A DNA stretch of 64,000 bases from Artemisia argyi (taxonomy: Eukaryota; Streptophyta; Magnoliopsida; Asterales; Asteraceae): NCBI GenBank assembly GCA_030686995.1, contig CM060681.1:167404333-167468332 (forward strand), written 5' to 3'. Position 1 is the first letter of the stretch. Each line of letters opens with the position of its first letter. Below, piece after piece: positions 61,089 to 64,000 of this stretch. A model generated the notes under the pieces. That model had not been told where the DNA came from. It did no database searches and saw nothing but the letters and a program-made list of their open reading frames with translations. The translations under genes and the position numbers were made by a program.

Positions 61089-61841
61089 GTCTTCCCCTCT
61101 AACAGGAACTTCGTCCCGAAGTTCAGTTTGTGTTGGTCTCTAGAGTGGTATTGGTGAAAAGATGATGATATTTGAAAATTCCAGCGAACTTTCACGATAG
61201 GAATTCGACTTTGCTTCAACCGTTCTACCTAACAGTCCATGATTTCTACTGGTTCTCTTACAAGGTTTAGGAACTTATCGAACTTGTAACTGATTCTTGA
61301 TTTGTAAGAAATTCCTGGTTATTTCATGAATGCTTACTGGACTAATGAGTTGGGCTTTTCTAAATTTCGATCCGTCCTTGGATGTTGGCACTTCGACCAT
61401 AGAGTGCTTCAAATGGTGTAGTCGCTAAGCTCGTGTGGTAACTATGGTTATAAAGGAATCTGATTTATGGCAAATGGTCAGTCCAACCATTTCTAGAGTT
61501 AATCACTCATGCTCTGAGCATATCTCCCTATGTTTGAGTCGTTCTCTAATCCTGACCATTGGTCTGCCGATGATAGGTGGTGTAGTTCCAAAGAATCTTA
61601 ATGAAATCGCTAGGAGCTTGCGGTGATAAAAGATAGAATATTCATTAGATCGGAATTCGTTAATAGTACATGAAACTTATATGACAGAACGTAGAATTAA
61701 ACACAAAAGAAACACAACACTAGAGAGTTTAGGCTTTATTTATATACAAGGTAGGAGTTCTCTTTTTAACATTGACATTGTTGTTGTTTTCCCGACGCGC
61801 TTCGCATTTCAACGAACTCTTCCTCCATTCTGGTTCCTCAA
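61089..61841 (-). pseudogene. remnant of pol of element D (integrase end and C-terminal tail)
   Basis: Read right to left after gag, the noncoding start is followed near 61580-61400 by a decayed integrase core end (YHRQTNGQ, NGWTDHLP, NHSYHTSLATTPFEALYGR). Next comes a badly broken stretch, and then LKQSRIPIVKVRWN (about 61215-61172). The last bases carry the perfect hairpin GAACTTCG-TCC-CGAAGTTC (61106-61124) beside the polypurine tract. Protease, RT, RNase H and the integrase catalytic residues are missing, so several kilobases were deleted. Stops are frequent. Confidence 0.75.
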
Positions 61842-62876
61842 CTATGGGCATTCACTCTTGAAGTGTCCAATTACTCCACACTCATGGCAGGTTACCGTGA
61901 CTTTCTGATGCATTACGAGGGTGGGAGTCTTGCAATCCTTGGCTTTGTGTCCGACCTTTTGGCAGTTTCCACATTGAGTGGGGCAAGGTCCTTTGTGATG
62001 AAACTGACATTTGTTGCACTTAGGTAAAGTACCTGCATATCCTTTATTTTCACTTGGCTCCGCAACGTAGGCCCTAACCACTTCATGTTGTTTGTTTGGC
62101 TGCCATACTTGATCGTCTCCTTGGTTGTCATCCCTTTTCCTCTTGTTTTCGTTGTTGTTGTTGATAGTAGTTTCTTGCTTCATCACTTGAGCCATAAGCT
62201 TTTGAGACATTCTGATAGCTTCCTCTAGCGTGTCTGATTTAGAAGCAATTACGTTCCCACTGATGTTGCACGGTAGTCCACCGATGAAATTTTCTAGCAG
62301 CTTTTCGTTATCTGGAACCATAGTTGGACATAGCACAGCCAACTCCTGAAACCTTCGGATATATGCCTCGATATCATTACCTGCTGTCACTAGCTTATAA
62401 AACTCTGTTTCCAACTTCTGCACCTCAGTACGAGGGCGAAACTTATCAGTCATCAATTTCTTGAATTGCTCCCAGGTGAGCTTGTAGGCATTTTCCATAC
62501 CCATCGGTTGAGCATAAGAATTCCACCATGACATAGCTTCATCCAAAAGCATACCAGTAGCGAATTTTACCTTGCTGCCATCAGGACAGTTGCACATGAG
62601 GAACACATTCTCAGTCTTTTCGAACCAGCGAATCAAAGCAACCGCTCCTTCAGTGCCCTTAAACTTGATGGGATCACTAACCTTAAAATTCTTCCAAGTA
62701 CATTCGCGCTTATTATCGGATTGTCCATCTGTCCCTGTCTGTAAAGCGGCCTCAGCAGCCCTTGCAGCTACCTCAGCTCTCTCGATCTCTAGAGCTTCGG
62801 CGATACTATCCTTAACCAATTTCCGAATAGCAACAGGTGTCATAGTTGGAGTAGCTTTAACTTTCCTTGGCGGCAT
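61842..62876 (-). CDS. intact Gag of chromovirus element D, 344 aa
   Basis: Gag is the capsid and RNA-binding protein of Ty3/gypsy elements. The open frame MPPRKVKATP to GHFKSECP has no internal stop. Residues about 1-55 are basic then Ala/Glu-rich, a likely helix. The capsid-type segment (about 58-190) shows CTWKNFKVSDPIKFKGTEGA, RWFEKTENVF, FATGMLLDEAMSWWNS, WEQFKKLMTDKFRPRTE, FQELAVLCP and FIGGLP. A basic linker (KRKRDD) follows. Zinc knuckles CGNCQKVGHKAKDC (302-315) and CHECGVIGHFKSEC (330-343) are both complete, preceded by a CNKCQFHH-x3-C cluster (287-298). In related elements Gag runs on into protease and RT; here a stop follows the second knuckle and pol is deleted. It is the only intact retroelement protein frame in the window. 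Tekay/Del type is likely. Confidence 0.9.
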   Translation of the reverse strand: MPPRKVKATPTMTPVAIRKLVKDSIAEALEIERAEVAARAAEAALQTGTDGQSDNKRECTWKNFKVSDPIKFKGTEGAVALIRWFEKTENVFLMCNCPDGSKVKFATGMLLDEAMSWWNSYAQPMGMENAYKLTWEQFKKLMTDKFRPRTEVQKLETEFYKLVTAGNDIEAYIRRFQELAVLCPTMVPDNEKLLENFIGGLPCNISGNVIASKSDTLEEAIRMSQKLMAQVMKQETTINNNNENKRKRDDNQGDDQVWQPNKQHEVVRAYVAEPSENKGYAGTLPKCNKCQFHHKGPCPTQCGNCQKVGHKAKDCKTPTLVMHQKVTVTCHECGVIGHFKSECP

Positions 62877-63825
62877 AGCTCTTCAAAACGAGAAAAGAAG
62901 GGTGAGACATAATTAAGACGTTTCCTAGTAGTAGATGTTCGAGAGTGGGTTATCGTAGAATGAAAGGTTGATGTTGCGATATGACTAGTTGACGTGGCTC
63001 GAGTGGTTTTGTGATATCCTGAGATTTCTGCTGAGTTTTAAATGATCATAATGTACCTAGGGATTCTCCTTATATATGGTATGGGAAGTCTTTCCTAGGG
63101 AGGTCATTGATAATATGCACTTATCAATATTGGGAGTAATGAGTGATGAGTGACATAGGAATCTATAGAGTATCACCTAATTCCTTATATATATGGGGAT
63201 GGGGAAGGGAAATAATAATGATGGTGAGAAGGGAAAGACTGTGACATCTGCAACATAATGAGATTGTGATGAAAGTGAATACTGTGATGTAAAATGAAAC
63301 ATTTGGAAATTGGGTAGAGAATTCAATCCAGACAAAATTTTATTATAACCATTCTCAGTGTTGCAAAATTCATCTCTGAGTCAAACATAGGTAGTCAGCC
63401 TATGTCCCACTATCCCGGGTTGAATATAGGTGACTAGTCTATATTCCACCGAGGTTCCATGAATTTTGAAATACTCAGCTCAGTTATACTAAGACTATGT
63501 CCTTCACAAATACCAAGACGTTCAGAAAGACTAAGGCAGGTGACCAAACTCGAGGTCAAATGATGAAACTATGCAAGGAAAAACATAACGCGGTGACATA
63601 TATGATACGTGAACATGCTTATATGAAAGACAATGATAGTAATCAACTAGAATAAGTGAATTTAATATACCAGATAATGAGATACAAATCTCATCACATA
63701 TGTCAGCAACAAACCACAAGTGAGGCATCATCTTGGCAGGCAGGCACGTGACGGTCATAGGGTTAAGTTTTCGTAAAAGTAGCTATAGTCTAGGTTTTAA
63801 AAACACTTAGTTCGCTATAGCCAAA
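62877..63825 (-). other. 5' leader of element D
   Basis: About 950 bp from primer site to gag. It contains the Y-shaped fold at 63358-63474. A 75-codon frame at 63531-63758 is not recognised. Confidence 0.75.
63358..63474 (-). ncRNA. Y-shaped fold with complementary loops in the leader of element D
   Basis: The outer stem 63358-63373 with 63459-63474 is 16 positions, two mispaired. Hairpin 1 is 63385-63391 with 63399-63405 (loop TAGTCAG). Hairpin 2 is 63422-63429 with 63439-63446 (loop GTGACTAGT). TAGTCA and TGACTA in the two loops are complementary. The same architecture occurs in element B with different stem sequences. It lies about 350 nt after the primer site and about 480 nt before gag in element sense. 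Confidence 0.65.
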
Positions 63826-63837
63826 GCTCTGATACCA
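63826..63837 (-). promoter_or_regulatory. primer-binding site of element D
   Basis: Exact TGGTATCAGAGC in element sense, complementary to the 3' end of initiator Met tRNA, three bases from the LTR at 63841. Confidence 0.95.
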
Positions 63838-63840
63838 ATC

Positions 63841-64000
63841 TGTCACACCCCCAAAATCAGGTCCAGCGGAAGCATACATGTAGCTGGGGTGTAACTCAAT
63901 TGGTATTACAACACAGGTTCAAAACCGGTTTTCACTTGAATTATTTAGAATAAAATAGCTTAATCAAAAATGTTGAATTTACATTTTTATAAGTAGTGCG
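63841..64000 (-). mobile_element. 5' LTR of element D (start only)
   Basis: First 160 bp of the second LTR, matching 57944-58103 with two transitions. The rest lies beyond the window. Confidence 0.95.

Noticed and set aside
63826..63837. tRNA-like sequence suggesting a tRNA gene
   Set aside because: Only the 12 bases complementary to the tRNA 3' end are present, directly at an LTR: a primer-binding site. The same holds at 17835, 31565 and 39461.

Overview
The window looks like repeat-rich plant nuclear DNA. It is AT-rich, with one short host exon at the left edge and almost everything else made of nested LTR retrotransposons. The Gag, integrase and reverse transcriptase fragments resemble families I associate with daisy-family (Asteraceae) genomes. 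That assignment is from memory and only moderately secure; a eudicot plant is secure.

Host DNA: positions 331-440 (minus strand) hold the first coding exon of a VAL/HSI2-type B3 repressor gene, hidden in a frame that gives no long ORF. Its intron runs off the left edge, and its upstream region (441 to about 1260) carries several RY (CATGCA) motifs. From about 1263 on, everything I can assign is transposon-derived.

Layout: (1) 1263-2737, a Tat-like LTR with leader and decayed gag, its primer-binding region split by a 308-bp hAT-type MITE. (2) 3349 to at most 9679, a minus-strand chromovirus (element A) with one LTR and decayed pol. (3) 9680-27112, a minus-strand Ty1/copia element (copia 1) with 3' LTR, 3' noncoding region, deleted pol and partial gag, carrying a complete gag-less chromovirus derivative (element B, 12108-21330, 5-bp duplication AAGAA). 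(4) 27113-29571, the 3' end of a plus-strand Sirevirus-like element. (5) 29987-38230, a plus-strand chromovirus (element C) with LTRs and gag but no pol; its 3' LTR carries a solo LTR (35398-36811, duplication TTAAT). (6) 38231-39110, a slice of Tat-lineage RT/RNase H plus the extra RNase H. (7) 39111-52731, a plus-strand copia (copia 2) with 5' LTR, repeat-rich leader, gag and full-length pol, interrupted by another solo LTR (42715-46121, duplication TAAGG). (8) 52732-55946, the 3' part of a minus-strand copia (copia 3). (9) 55947-57943, part of an LTR of the same family as the solo LTR in copia 2. (10) 57944 to beyond 64000, a minus-strand chromovirus (element D) with an intact gag, most of pol deleted, a 3.1-kb LTR and the start of the second LTR.

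The right half is a stack: Tat, then copia 2, copia 3, the TGATGAGTG-type LTR and element D, each inserted in the one before. Element D, with an intact gag and near-identical LTR starts, is probably youngest.

The most interesting signal is a Y-shaped structure in the 5' leaders of elements B and D: an outer stem enclosing two hairpins whose loops are complementary. Stem sequences differ between the copies but pairing is largely kept, including a G-C to C-G swap, while the six complementary loop bases are unchanged. It looks like a kissing-loop dimerisation or packaging signal, and B keeps it although it has no gag or pol.
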